Source of the DNA: JAGXRK01 sp963804005
Lineage (GTDB): Bacteria; Bacteroidota; Ignavibacteria; Ignavibacteriales; Ignavibacteriaceae
DNA: 64,000 nt
Assembly (NCBI GenBank): GCA_963804005.1
Contig: CAWDOP010000008.1
Location: 179,599 to 243,598, forward strand
Reading direction: 5' to 3'
Under the pieces are notes generated by a model. That model saw only the letters and a list, made by a program, of their open reading frames with translations, was not told where the DNA came from and ran no database searches. Shown here piece by piece: positions 43,492 to 53,611 of this stretch. The first letter of the stretch is position 1. Each line of letters starts with the position of its first letter. The position numbers were made by a program, and so were the translations under genes.

Positions 43492-43516
43492 AAAAAATCG
43501 CATCATAAATGATGCG
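43492..43516 (-). terminator. Rho-independent terminator of the cyclophilin gene
   Basis: On the minus strand CGCATCAT-TT-ATGATGCG forms an 8-bp stem with a 2-base loop and is followed by ATTTTTT. It lies 13 bases after the cyclophilin stop codon and ahead of the NSS permease gene. Confidence 0.75.
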
Positions 43517-43528
43517 GCTGAAAAATAA

Positions 43529-44131
43529 TTATTTTAAAGGTCTTTTTTCTATTGTTACACTTTCCATGACAACATCTTTCAACGGTTTATCACCGGGTTT
43601 GCTGGTTTCAACTTTGCCAATTTCTTCAACTATATCCATTCCTGAAATAACTTTTCCAAAAACTGTGTGTTTACCGTCTAACCATGGAGTTGCAATAAGT
43701 GTAATGAAAAACTGACTGCCGTTTGTATTTGGTCCAGCATTAGCCATCGAAAGAATTCCAGGTCCTTCGTGCTTTAATGAGGAGACTATTTCATCATCAA
43801 ACTTTTCACCATAAATACTTTCACCACCGCGTCCTGTTCCCGTAGGATCTCCACCCTGAATCATAAAATTTTCTATTACTCTGTGGAATATTACTCCATT
43901 ATAATAACCTTTCTCTGCAAGTCCGACAAAGTTAGCAACCGTTTTAGGAGTTTGACTTTCAAATAGTTCTATTTCAATTGTACCCATGTTTGTTTTAATA
44001 ACAGCAACCACCGTTGAATCATTCATATCTTGTTTTTCCTGTTCTTGTGTAAGATTTTGATTGTTTGAATTCCCGTTCATGAAGCCAATAAATAATATCA
44101 GAACGAAAAAAAGAGACATAAGTCTTTTCAT
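43529..44131 (-). CDS. Peptidyl-prolyl cis-trans isomerase (cyclophilin), exported
   Basis: A 200-aa enzyme with an N-terminal signal peptide (MKRLMSLFFVLILFIGFMNG). The cyclophilin core shows VANFVGLAEKGYYNGVIFHR, FMIQGGDPTGTGRGG, GILSMANAGPNTNGSQFFIT and LDGKHTVFGKVISGM, with the catalytic arginine and the QFFIT site. It would speed prolyl isomerisation in the periplasm. Length is normal for a single-domain cyclophilin. The gene ends at the terminator 43492-43516. Confidence 0.9.
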   Translation of the reverse strand: MKRLMSLFFVLILFIGFMNGNSNNQNLTQEQEKQDMNDSTVVAVIKTNMGTIEIELFESQTPKTVANFVGLAEKGYYNGVIFHRVIENFMIQGGDPTGTGRGGESIYGEKFDDEIVSSLKHEGPGILSMANAGPNTNGSQFFITLIATPWLDGKHTVFGKVISGMDIVEEIGKVETSKPGDKPLKDVVMESVTIEKRPLK

Positions 44132-44139
44132 ATTTCCTC

Positions 44140-44988
44140 CTAGGATTTAATGATGTTCGTTAATAAAAAAATGATTATTAAAATTCCCAATCCGACTCTG
44201 TAATAAATGAAAATAAAAGTGGAGTTTTTCTTTAAATACTTTAACAAAAAATCAATTGCAAGATAACCGCTTACGCCGGATACAATTGTTGAAACGATAA
44301 GGTTTACCACCATTGTCTGATCAACAAATTTCAATGCTTCATATAGCTGTAAAACTCCGCTTGCCAGAACAGCAGGAATGCTAAGCAAAAAGGAAAACCT
44401 TGCCGCTGCCTCACGATTTAATCCAACAAATAATCCGGCAGTAATTGTTGTTCCCGATCTTGACGAACCGGGAATAAGAGATATTGCTTGCGCTAAACCG
44501 ATTATTAGTGAATCAACAATAGTAATATCTTTAACATCTTTTTTGAAATTTGCTATCTTCTCTGCAATTGCCAGAATAATTGCTAATACAATGAGGCTTG
44601 CGGAAATAATGAAAAGATTTTTTGTTAATGCGCCTTCAATTGTAATCTTAAAGGTTAATCCTATTATCACAACAGGAATAGTTCCGATTATTATAAGCCA
44701 ACCTAGTTTTGAATTAATATTTTGTTCAGAATATTTAACTGGTTTTATTAAATTATCTTTAAAAAAATCTTTAATAATATTTATCAGGTCATTCCAGAAA
44801 TAAACGAGAACGGCAAGTAAAGTTCCTAATTGTATAATTGCGATGAATGCAGTCCATTGCTCGGGATGATCTTCAGAAATAAGATTCATCAGTTTACCAG
44901 CGAAAGTTAAATGCCCTGTGCTGCTTATCGGAAGGAACTCTGTTAACCCTTGAATTATTCCTAAAAAAATTGCTTCTAATACACTCAA
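44140..44988 (-). CDS. uppP: Undecaprenyl-diphosphate phosphatase (BacA)
   Basis: A 282-aa polytopic membrane phosphatase. GIIQGLTEFLPISSTGHL at about residues 10-28 holds the glutamate-rich motif I, and LIPGSSRSGTTITAGLF contains the conserved Ser-Arg motif II. It dephosphorylates undecaprenyl diphosphate to recycle the lipid carrier of cell-wall synthesis and can confer bacitracin resistance. It lies 8 bases upstream of the cyclophilin gene. Confidence 0.92.
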   Translation of the reverse strand: MSVLEAIFLGIIQGLTEFLPISSTGHLTFAGKLMNLISEDHPEQWTAFIAIIQLGTLLAVLVYFWNDLINIIKDFFKDNLIKPVKYSEQNINSKLGWLIIIGTIPVVIIGLTFKITIEGALTKNLFIISASLIVLAIILAIAEKIANFKKDVKDITIVDSLIIGLAQAISLIPGSSRSGTTITAGLFVGLNREAAARFSFLLSIPAVLASGVLQLYEALKFVDQTMVVNLIVSTIVSGVSGYLAIDFLLKYLKKNSTFIFIYYRVGLGILIIIFLLTNIIKS

Positions 44989-44997
44989 CTAAAACTC

Positions 44998-45642
44998 CTA
45001 AAAATAATATGATATACCGAGGCGAACGCCAACAATCAGAGAATTAAATTCAACCTCTTCAAAAGTTCTGTTTGATGAAAGATCATCTTCTCGTTTTTCG
45101 GGTCTTCCGGCTATATCATATCTAATATCAGCGCCAATGTGTGCATGTAAATTTCCATCAATTCGTGTACTGCCTTCACCTCTTAATAATAAACCGAATC
45201 CCGTTGCAAGATAGTCAGTCGGATTTGCGTCACCTGGAAGTTTTTCAGTAATATAAAGCAATCTCAATCCTGCGCCGCCACCAAACTTAAAATTATAACC
45301 ATCCCCGCTAACAACATAGTACGTCAGAATACTGGGCATAATATTGTTTATGGAAACATCATATTGTCCTAAACTAAAATAATTGTTATACGAATAAATC
45401 TGGTATCCTACTTCAGCCGCAAGCATAAAATTCGGATTTAACAATCTCCCATATTTAACAGTGAATTGAACGGCCGAATTAAAATCACTCATCTCTTCCG
45501 CATCCGCATAATTCTGATTTATATAATCCCTGAATGAAGGCGTGCTCATAAAATCAATTCCCATTGTAACGCTCAACTCGTTATCCTGTGCATAAGAATT
45601 CATTGAAATAATTAAAATTAAAGTAAAAAATATTTTATTCAT
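44998..45642 (-). CDS. Outer-membrane beta-barrel protein
   Basis: A 214-aa protein with a signal peptide (MNKIFFTLILIISMNSYAQ). The mature region has alternating strands such as MLAAEVGYQIYSYNN and VKYGRLLNPNFM and ends in the aromatic terminus ISYYF, as expected for a barrel of about ten strands. I do not recognise a functional family. It overlaps the flippase-like gene by 4 bases. Confidence 0.65.
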   Translation of the reverse strand: MNKIFFTLILIISMNSYAQDNELSVTMGIDFMSTPSFRDYINQNYADAEEMSDFNSAVQFTVKYGRLLNPNFMLAAEVGYQIYSYNNYFSLGQYDVSINNIMPSILTYYVVSGDGYNFKFGGGAGLRLLYITEKLPGDANPTDYLATGFGLLLRGEGSTRIDGNLHAHIGADIRYDIAGRPEKREDDLSSNRTFEEVEFNSLIVGVRLGISYYF

Positions 45643-46682
45643 TGATCTGACTCCGTTTGTATATCATAAAGAGTTTTTGATTTTTGTTTGTTAAGTATAA
45701 AGAAGCAGATCAAAGCTCCTATTATTGATATGATGTATGAAATTATGTGTGTGAGAAATGCATAAGCAAGTGAAATAACTTCTGTAAATCCATATATCAT
45801 AACCAATGTTGATTTGGCAAGTGTATGATATGATCCTGTTCCGCCGGGAGTTGGAATTACCACACCTATTGCGCTAATGCTCATTATTACCCAGCCCATA
45901 CCAAAGTTTACGTTTTTAATATCAAGCATTAAAAATCCGACATAAGATGTAACCGCATAAACACCCATAATTATTACTGATAAAGAAATTGTCCAGAAAT
46001 AATTTCTTGTCCCTTTAAGACTTCTGAATCCTTCGGTAAACATATTAAAGATGTGTGCTATCGTTAAGGCGATTGAACCTGAAAATTTTCCAAAAAACTT
46101 AATAATCGTTTCATAAAATTTTTCCTTGAATCTTACTGCAAGGTATATAACAAATAGCACTAACAGGATTATTGCAGCGGTTATGTAAAGTGTTGATTCA
46201 AGCCAGGGAAATTGATCATACAAACTTATTGAAGAAATAAATACTGCGATTAAAATTGCAAATCCCAGAGAAATAACATCAATAACACGTTCAAGTATCA
46301 CTGTTCCGAACATTGATGAGCGAGAAAGTCCTTCCCATCTTCCTATTAGTACTGCTCTTGTTAATTCACCTAGTTTAGGAGTAACGGCATTTACTCCATA
46401 ACCGACCATAAGTGAACCAAAAAGATTTTTGAGTTTTATATCAGGTTTTACTGAGTGTAAAATATATTTCCATCTTATTGCGCGAAGTAAATGGCCGACC
46501 AAGACTAAAACAATAAATATTAGAACCCAGAACAAATTTGCTCGTGTAACATGAAACCATACATCAGAGAAGTTCACATTATGAAATGCAATGTAAAGAA
46601 ACACTGCTGCTAAAGCGACAGATAGAACAAAATTAACTATGCTTCGGAAGGTAATTATTTTATTTTGGTTATCTGAGATCAA
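45639..46682 (-). CDS. LPG synthase/flippase-like membrane protein
   Basis: A 347-aa protein with eight or more helices. FWVLIFIVLVLVGHLLRAIR near the start, GVNAVTPKLGELTRAVLIGR and VIPTPGGTGSYHTLAKSTLV are motifs of the lysylphosphatidylglycerol synthase transmembrane region (LPG_synthase_TM) family. No synthase domain follows, so it is the stand-alone form predicted to move lipids or sugar-lipids. It overlaps LolA at its start and the barrel gene at its end, forming a compact operon. Confidence 0.75.
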   Translation of the reverse strand: MISDNQNKIITFRSIVNFVLSVALAAVFLYIAFHNVNFSDVWFHVTRANLFWVLIFIVLVLVGHLLRAIRWKYILHSVKPDIKLKNLFGSLMVGYGVNAVTPKLGELTRAVLIGRWEGLSRSSMFGTVILERVIDVISLGFAILIAVFISSISLYDQFPWLESTLYITAAIILLVLFVIYLAVRFKEKFYETIIKFFGKFSGSIALTIAHIFNMFTEGFRSLKGTRNYFWTISLSVIIMGVYAVTSYVGFLMLDIKNVNFGMGWVIMSISAIGVVIPTPGGTGSYHTLAKSTLVMIYGFTEVISLAYAFLTHIISYIISIIGALICFFILNKQKSKTLYDIQTESDQ

Positions 46683-47268
46683 TTACCTTGCTTCCTTGTG
46701 GCGGGGAAAACTGGAAATTAGAATTAGATAAGTTTTGATTTGTTTTTATGTCCGAAAATTTCAACTCAATCAAGCGGATGGCAGGATTGTTAGTCTGAAC
46801 TTTTTCAATCAAGTTCTCTTTATTTATCCATAAAGTAACCTCGCCAAGATTAGCTGTTCTAGTTTTGGGTGTAAGTATCAGTTTCCTGAGATTACCATCC
46901 TGCTCACCTTTTAGTGTGCATTGTGCAGGGAACTGATATACAAGAAAGTTAATTGAAAACAGTGAGCCATCTTCTTCATAATCGCTAATGATAACCTTAT
47001 TCTCTTTTTTATTATAATTCCAGGATGATACGCCATCAGAAACAATAGTTGAATTTCCGAATTCTAATCTGATATTATTTTCTTTCTTAAAAAATATTTT
47101 TACCGAAAGAGAAGATTTTCCATTTATCATTTGATCTACATTTGCAGTAAGATCTTTAATAGTATTGAACTTATTCTGAAGCGATTTTAAATACTCTTCA
47201 CCGGTATTTTGTGCAAACAAATTAATAGCAAATAAAACAATAAATAGATATAATAATTTTACATTCAT
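46669..47268 (-). CDS. lolA: Outer-membrane lipoprotein carrier LolA-like
   Basis: A 199-aa periplasmic chaperone. The signal peptide is MNVKLLYLFIVLFAINLFAQ. LKSLQNKFNTIKDLTANVDQ is the typical LolA opening, with the barrel continuing in NNIRLEFGNSTIVSDGVSSW and TANLGEVTLWINKENLIEKV. It carries lipoproteins across the periplasm. It overlaps the next gene by 14 bases. It may also be a LolA-like protein of other function, as the C-terminus is divergent. Confidence 0.75.
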   Translation of the reverse strand: MNVKLLYLFIVLFAINLFAQNTGEEYLKSLQNKFNTIKDLTANVDQMINGKSSLSVKIFFKKENNIRLEFGNSTIVSDGVSSWNYNKKENKVIISDYEEDGSLFSINFLVYQFPAQCTLKGEQDGNLRKLILTPKTRTANLGEVTLWINKENLIEKVQTNNPAIRLIELKFSDIKTNQNLSNSNFQFSPPQGSKVIDLR

Positions 47269-47333
47269 AAAAAATGATTATTTTTTTCGAAAAGTTATAG
47301 ATTACTCGTGATAAATGAAAATCAATTTAAAGG

Positions 47334-49797
47334 TCACAAGGAACGAAGTATTGTTTCAAGCTGTTCCTCATTTTCAACCAGAACTGTTCGTGCTTTACTG
47401 CCATCATTCGGACCCACAACTCCAGCTTCTTCAAGTTGATCAACTATTCTCGCAGCACGTGAGTAACCAAGCTTTAATCTTCTCTGCAGCAGCGATACAG
47501 AACCTTGCTGATGTCTTACAATCACTCTTGCCGCATCTTCAAACATCGGATCGAGATCTCCTAAATATCCGCTTGCAGCATCTTTCTTCTTATCGTATAA
47601 TGATGGCAGAAAATATGGTTTAGAGTAAGCAGGCTGTGAATAAATATAATTAGTAAGTTTTTCAACTTCATCTGTAGAAATAAAAGCATTCTGAATTCTA
47701 ATCGGTTTTGGCGAACCTGTTGGAAGAAATAACATATCGCCGCTTCCTAAAAGCTGCTCTGCTCCGTTCATATCAAGTATGGTTCTTGAATCAATTTTTG
47801 TCGCAACCTGGTAAGCAATTCTCGAACTGAAATTAGCTTTTATAACACCAGTTATAACATTGACCGAAGGACGCTGAGTTGCAAGCACAAGATGAATTCC
47901 CACTGCTCTTGCAAGCTGTGCTAATCTTGTAATTGGTTCTTCAACTTCTTTACCGGCAGTTATCATCAAATCGGCGAGCTCATCAATAATAACAAGAATG
48001 TAAGGAACCGGATGATGTTTTATTGTATCGGTATCATGTGGTTTTGTTTTCGGATCTGATACTTTTTTATTGTAATCAACTATATTACGTACTCCTGCTT
48101 TGGCAAGCTTATCGTAACGCCGTTCCATTTCATATTCAACCGACTTTAACATTAACACAGCGTTCTGTGGTGCCGTTATTATTTCTTCATCAAGATCTGG
48201 AGAAACGGCAAGGTAATGTCTTCTTAATTTATTATAGAGCGAAAGTTCTATCTTTTTGGGATCAACCATTATAAATTTAACTTCCGAAGGATGTTTGGAA
48301 TAAAGAAGAGAAGACACAATCATATTTATTCCAACACTTTTTCCGGAACCGGTTGAACCTGCAATTAGCAAGTGCGGCATTTTAGAAAGATCAGTTACAT
48401 AAACATCTCCGCTTATAGTTTTACCTAAAGCAAGAGGAAGCTCAGCTTTAGATTCGGATATTTTACCAAGAACAGATCTTGCATTCACGACAGATGCTTT
48501 TGCATTTGGTATTTCAACACCTATGGCACCTTTACCGGGAATCGGGGCAATTATTCTTATTCCGCGTGCTGCCAAAGCAAGTGCAATGTCGTTTTCAAGT
48601 CCGACAATACGACTTATCTTAACACCCGGTGCAGGAACAATTTCATAAAGTGTAACTACAGGACCGGGAGTGACAGAAATATCTTTTATCTCAATGTCGA
48701 AAAGTCTAAGCTTTTCTTTAAGCAGCTCTGCATTATGGGTCAGCTCTTCTTCAGCCACCTGGTAAGATTCTTCCGGAATTGGATCAAGTAAATCGAAGCC
48801 GGGCATTTTATAACTAATGTTCTCATCCCATTGATCTGGTAATTTGGCTTCCTTCTCTTTCTCTTCATCTTTAACTGCCGCTTCACCCGTTTTTTCAAGA
48901 TCAACTTTTTTAACTTCTTCTTTTATAACCGGACTTTCAGGAATTTGAGTAGGAGTATCATCCTTACGAATAATTGTAATCTTTGTTTGATCGTCTTCTT
49001 CCTGCTCCATTAAATCAGCAGCAGCAACTTTCTTCACCGGATTTTTTCTCTTTACGTTTCTTCTTCTTTGCCTCGCCAAGTTTTTTAATCTTCTCAAGAT
49101 TTTCATCTTTTTCTTCTGCCGAATTTTCCCATTCATCTTTTACTTTATCAACGGAGCTTACAAACAATCCTTTAATAAAGGAGAAAATGTTTTCAAACTT
49201 TATATCAAAAGAAATTATCATTAAAACAACGTAAGATGTAATCAGTAAAAGAACGCTTCCAATTCCGCCGAGAATTCCTGCGAAAAAATTTCCTAAAATA
49301 TCGCCAATACCACCGGAAAGTTCAATGGTTGATGAAAAAACATCATAATTTGTGCGCAACACTCCGAAGAAAGAAGCAAGGATAAATGAAGACAGCAGAG
49401 TAAAATTTGAAAGATGTATAAATAATCTGAAACTTATTTTCCTGAAGAAAAGCATTCCGAATAAAAATAAAAGAAAAGGAATGGAAATGGAAAAATATCC
49501 CAATACTTCTTTTACAAGAAATTTTGAAATATGTGCCCCTGTTATACCGAGCCAGTTATAAGTGTCGATCTTTGTATCGAAGGAAATACTTATATCGTCA
49601 AATAAGTTTGTAAGAAGTGCTTCATCTCTTCGGTCGAATGATAGAATGCTTACGAAAAGATAAAACGAAATAAGGATTACAAGTATTCCGATTATCTTTT
49701 TCTTTTTATCACCGGATAGATTAAAATAACTGCTGCCGTTTGTATTTTTTCCAGCAGTGCCATTACGTTTAATATTTTTCTTTTTTCTTAAGGGCAT
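47334..49797 (-). CDS. ftsK: DNA translocase FtsK, split by a +1 frameshift
   Basis: Two overlapping frames: 49015-49797 (260 aa, four transmembrane helices at the N-terminus, ending KKSGEESCCC) and 47334 to about 49136 (core). The latter has the alpha/beta motor with the Walker A LLIAGSTGSGKSVGIN, DELADLMIT and ATQRPSVNVITGVIKANFSS, and a C-terminal gamma winged helix (LLQRRLKLGYSRAARIVDQL). The total span of 2464 bases is one over a multiple of three; dropping one A of the A6 run at 49042-49047 (minus strand) gives one 820-aa protein. FtsK pumps DNA at the division septum and activates XerCD recombination. Probable assembly error or a real frameshift. Confidence 0.85.
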
Positions 49798-49894
49798 AAC
49801 AACTCATCGGTTTAGCCGAAAACCTTAATTAAAGTTCGTTCTAAGTATAAAAATAATTCATGCGCACACATAATCTTATAAATATGCAATTACC

Positions 49895-50626
49895 TCAATT
49901 CTTGTGCGTTAAAGCTTTAATCGTTCCGCTTTTGAAGTAAGGAATAATATCTATTACATCTAATTGGCTGCAGAACTCGATATCTTTTTCAAATCCATTT
50001 TCAAGAAGTATTTTCCCGTGCTCACTGTTTTTTATCATATCAATAATATCACAACCGAATTTATCATCAAGCGTTATAGCAGCAAGAGTAGAATCATTAA
50101 GTGTAAGATCACTGTTTAATTTGGCAATTTCTTTTACAAGTCTTCCCGCACATACAGAATCTTCAAGTGAAAATAAGTTATTTCTTCCTGAACATAAAAT
50201 TTCCACATCGGTCCCAAGCTTAACAATGTACCTTGCAACAGCAGATATATTAAGAAACGAACAGATAATTAAATTTTCCGAAAATTTAGCTTTAACTATT
50301 GCCTTGGTTCCATTTGTAGTATAAAAAACAATCGATTTACCCTCAACTATTTTTTTAACGTACTCGAAAGGAGAATTACCAAGCGCAAATCCCTCAATTT
50401 TTTTTGTATTTCTTTCACCGCCTAAAAGAGTTTGTCCGCCAAACATACCGCCCGAAACTTTAACTGCAAACTCAACGGTTGCAACAGGAATAATTTCCTT
50501 TGCTTTGTTTTTTATGGCTTGCGTAATTACTGATGTAGCACGAAGAACATCAATTACTACAGTTGTCTTGTTCGTGAAGTACAAGTCATCAGTATTTAGC
50601 GGTGAAAACAGAACATTTATTTTCAT
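49895..50626 (-). CDS. comB: 2-phosphosulfolactate phosphatase-like protein
   Basis: A 243-aa protein. VIDVLRATSVITQAI near residue 24 (metal-binding aspartate and arginine) and GGERNTKKIEGFALGNSPFEY and YTTNGTKAIVKA are the ComB family signatures. In methanogens it removes phosphate from 2-phosphosulfolactate in coenzyme M synthesis, but coenzyme M genes are not in this window and the bacterial role is uncertain. It lies 9 bases after the GcvT gene on the same strand. Confidence 0.8.
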   Translation of the reverse strand: MKINVLFSPLNTDDLYFTNKTTVVIDVLRATSVITQAIKNKAKEIIPVATVEFAVKVSGGMFGGQTLLGGERNTKKIEGFALGNSPFEYVKKIVEGKSIVFYTTNGTKAIVKAKFSENLIICSFLNISAVARYIVKLGTDVEILCSGRNNLFSLEDSVCAGRLVKEIAKLNSDLTLNDSTLAAITLDDKFGCDIIDMIKNSEHGKILLENGFEKDIEFCSQLDVIDIIPYFKSGTIKALTHKN

Positions 50627-50635
50627 AATGAAAAA

Positions 50636-51718
50636 TTACTTCTTTACAAAAGGAAGCTTAACAATTTCAGCCGGAGCTTCTTTATCTCTTATTAAAAAAT
50701 TTACTTTGGTTCCAATGTCTGAATATTTTTTTTCAACATAACCGAGTGCAATTGGTTTTTCATTAATCGGACTTACTGTTCCGCTGGTAACATGTCCTAT
50801 ATTTTTTCCATTTACAGAAATATTATATCCGTGACGCGGAAAAGTTTTTTGATCTGAAGTAATTGCAACTAGTTTTCTTGTTACACCTTCTTCTTTAATT
50901 TTTAACAAAGCCTGCTGACCGACAAATTCAGATTTACCGAGTTTTGTTATCCAACCGAGTCCTGCTTCTAAAGGATTAGTAGTCTGATCAATGTCGTTTC
51001 CATATAAACAAAAGCCCATTTCAAGTCTTAAAGAATCTCTAGAAGCAAGCCCGACAGGTTGAATGTTAAATTCTTTGCCGGCTTCAAAAACAGTACTCCA
51101 TAAAGTTTCTGCGACTTTTTCATCTCCCTTAAAATAAAGCTCATAACCCCGCTCACCAGTATAGCCAGTTCTTGACACCAGCATATCAATTCCAGCAATT
51201 TCCATATTTGTAAAATGATAATACTCAAGTGTGATTTGATTCTCAGTCAGTTTTTGCAAAACTTTTAATGAATTTGGTCCCTGAACGGCAAGAAGAGAAT
51301 AATCATCACTTTGATTCGAAAGTTCAACTCCAAACTTGTTGTTTTCATTCATCCATTTAAAATCTTTATCAATATTGGAGGCATTAATAACAAGCATAAA
51401 CTGTTCATCGGAAATTTTATAAACAAGAAGATCGTCCACTATTCCGCCATCAGTATAGCACATTGCGGAATACTGAACACGTCCGGTAAAGAGCTTTGAT
51501 GCATCGTTAATCGTTATATACTGAACAAATTTTTCCGCCTCTTTACCTGTAACCAATACTTCTCCCATATGCGAAACATCAAAAACTCCAACTGAATTTC
51601 TGACAGCTTTATGTTCTGCAATAATTGATGAATATTGAATCGGCATTTCATATCCTGCGAATTCAACCATCTTTGCCCCTAGTCTTTTATGAATCTGATT
51701 GAACTTTGTGAGCTTCAT
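50636..51718 (-). CDS. gcvT: Glycine cleavage system aminomethyltransferase
   Basis: A 360-aa T protein. VEFAGYEMPIQYSSIIAEHK near the start, VGVFDVSHMGEVLVTGKEAE and SRTGYTGERGYELYF are family motifs, and LRLEMGFCLYGNDID plus the C-terminal KKYSDIGTKVNFLI complete the fold. It transfers the methylene group from aminomethyl-lipoyl H protein to tetrahydrofolate. GcvP, GcvH and GcvL are not in the window. It is the first gene of the gcvT-comB pair. Confidence 0.9.
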   Translation of the reverse strand: MKLTKFNQIHKRLGAKMVEFAGYEMPIQYSSIIAEHKAVRNSVGVFDVSHMGEVLVTGKEAEKFVQYITINDASKLFTGRVQYSAMCYTDGGIVDDLLVYKISDEQFMLVINASNIDKDFKWMNENNKFGVELSNQSDDYSLLAVQGPNSLKVLQKLTENQITLEYYHFTNMEIAGIDMLVSRTGYTGERGYELYFKGDEKVAETLWSTVFEAGKEFNIQPVGLASRDSLRLEMGFCLYGNDIDQTTNPLEAGLGWITKLGKSEFVGQQALLKIKEEGVTRKLVAITSDQKTFPRHGYNISVNGKNIGHVTSGTVSPINEKPIALGYVEKKYSDIGTKVNFLIRDKEAPAEIVKLPFVKK

Positions 51719-51759
51719 AATAACACCCGATTTAGAAATTAATAATTTATGCTATAAAA

Positions 51760-53337
51760 TTAAATAAACTTATCTGTTAAATCTGCCTCTGTTTTCTTTG
51801 AAATGAATTTAAATCTTCCCTGTGGAACAGTCTCATCCTCCTCAACATGTAATCTTACAAAATGTTTTAGCTGAAATTTAAGTAGCGAACCTAATTTACC
51901 CGCTTTAAGCTTTTCTGCCAGAAAAGGATGACATCTTATAATCAAGCTTAATTCCCGTGAATTTCTCCTGAACTTTTTTAACCAGCTTTCAATATCATAT
52001 GTAAGATGAGATTCTTTTGTAAGGAATCCCGCTCCCATACAAACCGGACAAACATCTTTCATTGCCTGCATTATATTTTGCCTGATTCGCTGACGAGTAA
52101 TTTGTATCACTCCGAATTCAGACATTGGAAGTATTGAAACTTTTGAGCGATCTTTACGAAATTCTTTTTTCAATTCGTCAAAAATCTTTTTTCTATTTTT
52201 TTCTTCTTCAAGATCAATGAAGTCAATAACTATAATTCCGCCAATATCTCTTAATCTTAATTGTCTTGCAATTTCACGTGCGGCTTCAAGATCAGTTTTT
52301 AAGGAATTCAGCTCCTGTTCTTTGCTCTTTGCATATCGACCGCTGTTAACATCAATAACAACCATTGCTTCGGTATGCTCAATAATAAGATAACCTCCGC
52401 TGGGCAGCGAAACTCTTCTTCCCATAAGAGTTTTAATCTGCACTTCAATTTTAAAAGAATCGAATATGGGAGCCTGAGATTTATATGGTTCAATCTTTTC
52501 AAGAAATTCAGGCTGAACAAGCTGAACATAACTTTTTATCTGCTTGTATAGTTTTTTGGAATCAATAAAAACTTTTGATACATCTGGTGTGAGTAGATCA
52601 CGTATTACACTTGCAGTTGTACTTAAATCCTGATGAACTAGTGAGGGTGGTTTTTCTGTTTTAACTGCAGATTCAATTTTCTGCCAGGATTTTAAAAGAT
52701 TATTAAGATCTTCTTTAAGCGCTTCTTCTGTTTGATCTTTTGCAACAGTTCTGATTATAAGTCCACTATTCTTAGATAGAATACTTCTGGCAATGCTGCG
52801 AAGTCTTCTTCGCTCCTTGTAGTCGTAAATTTTTTTTGATACGCCTATCTTGTTATCAAAAGGCAGGAGAACACAAAATCTTCCCGGAAGTGAAACAGAA
52901 GATGTAACACGTACACCTTTGTTATTCACAGGTTCTTTTGTTATTTGGATTATTATATCATCTCCCTTGCGCAGTTTGGGAGTTGAGTGGGTTTCTGTTT
53001 TTTTGCTTTCTATTGCGGCAGGTTTACCATGTAAGTTTGAAGATTCTTCATCATCTTCTTCCTCAATATCGGCATCCTCTTCGCCAATTATGTCCTGGAA
53101 CTGCTGTGTGCGTTCACCAATATCTGAAAAGTGCAGAAAAGCATCGTGTTTCAAGCCGATGTCTATAAAAGCGGCTCTGATTCCGGGCAAAACTCTTGCA
53201 ACTTTACCAAGATATATGTCCCCCACCATTCTTCTGTTTTCAGGATAGTCGACGAAGAAATCGACTAAGTTTCCATCTTCCGTGATAGCAACACGAGTCT
53301 GGTTTGAAGATGAATTTATTATAATTTCCTTTACCAT
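51760..53337 (-). CDS. rng: Ribonuclease G (Rne/Rng family)
   Basis: A 525-aa endoribonuclease. The S1 domain near residues 36-125 is interrupted by an acidic insert (EEDADIEEEDDEESS), then comes the RNase H-like and DNase I-like core with LIIEHTEAMVVIDVNSGRYA and IIVIDFIDLEEEKNRKKI holding the metal-binding aspartates, and near residue 420 CPVCMG forms the zinc link. It trims rRNA precursors and mRNAs. It belongs to the RNase G form without the long C-terminal scaffold of RNase E. Confidence 0.9.
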   Translation of the reverse strand: MVKEIIINSSSNQTRVAITEDGNLVDFFVDYPENRRMVGDIYLGKVARVLPGIRAAFIDIGLKHDAFLHFSDIGERTQQFQDIIGEEDADIEEEDDEESSNLHGKPAAIESKKTETHSTPKLRKGDDIIIQITKEPVNNKGVRVTSSVSLPGRFCVLLPFDNKIGVSKKIYDYKERRRLRSIARSILSKNSGLIIRTVAKDQTEEALKEDLNNLLKSWQKIESAVKTEKPPSLVHQDLSTTASVIRDLLTPDVSKVFIDSKKLYKQIKSYVQLVQPEFLEKIEPYKSQAPIFDSFKIEVQIKTLMGRRVSLPSGGYLIIEHTEAMVVIDVNSGRYAKSKEQELNSLKTDLEAAREIARQLRLRDIGGIIVIDFIDLEEEKNRKKIFDELKKEFRKDRSKVSILPMSEFGVIQITRQRIRQNIMQAMKDVCPVCMGAGFLTKESHLTYDIESWLKKFRRNSRELSLIIRCHPFLAEKLKAGKLGSLLKFQLKHFVRLHVEEDETVPQGRFKFISKKTEADLTDKFI

Positions 53338-53563
53338 AAGTAAGAAACTCTTTTAATGAAAGTAGATATTTCATTCTGCCAAATTCATAATATTCAAAGC
53401 CCGTATTAACATCCGCAGCTTCCATACGGATATTAAAAAGCAGAATAATTATACTTTCAAATATGTTTAATAAAAATTTCATTGAGGGCTTTGAATTAAT
53501 ACAAAAATCCTTAAAACTTTTTTCTACCTTATAAATAATATTATAAGTTAATCTTTAATTTCA

Positions 53564-53591
53564 ATAGCCCTGACTTAAAAGTCAGAGCTAT
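53564..53591 (-). terminator. Stem-loop downstream of pnp
   Basis: A 13-base arm pairs with its complement around a 2-base spacer, with one G-U pair on the minus strand (ATAGCTCTGACTT / AAGTCAGGGCTAT). It lies 21 bases past the pnp stop. No T-run follows, so it may be a 3'-end stabiliser, a dispersed palindrome or a weak terminator. The rest of the 274-base gap to rng holds no gene I can support. Confidence 0.45.
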
Positions 53592-53611
53592 ACATTTCAA
53601 ATCAAAAAAAA

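Noticed and set aside
49100..49136. ATG at 49136 as an independent start of a separate FtsK motor protein
   Set aside because: The N-terminus it creates is a run of basic residues read in the wrong frame through the linker; one-base deletion gives a normal 820-aa FtsK, so a frameshift is the simpler explanation.
53240..53482. 80-aa minus-strand ORF overlapping the start of RNase G
   Set aside because: It lies in another frame across the RNase G start, has no recognisable motif and no ribosome-binding site; the RNase G start is fully typical.
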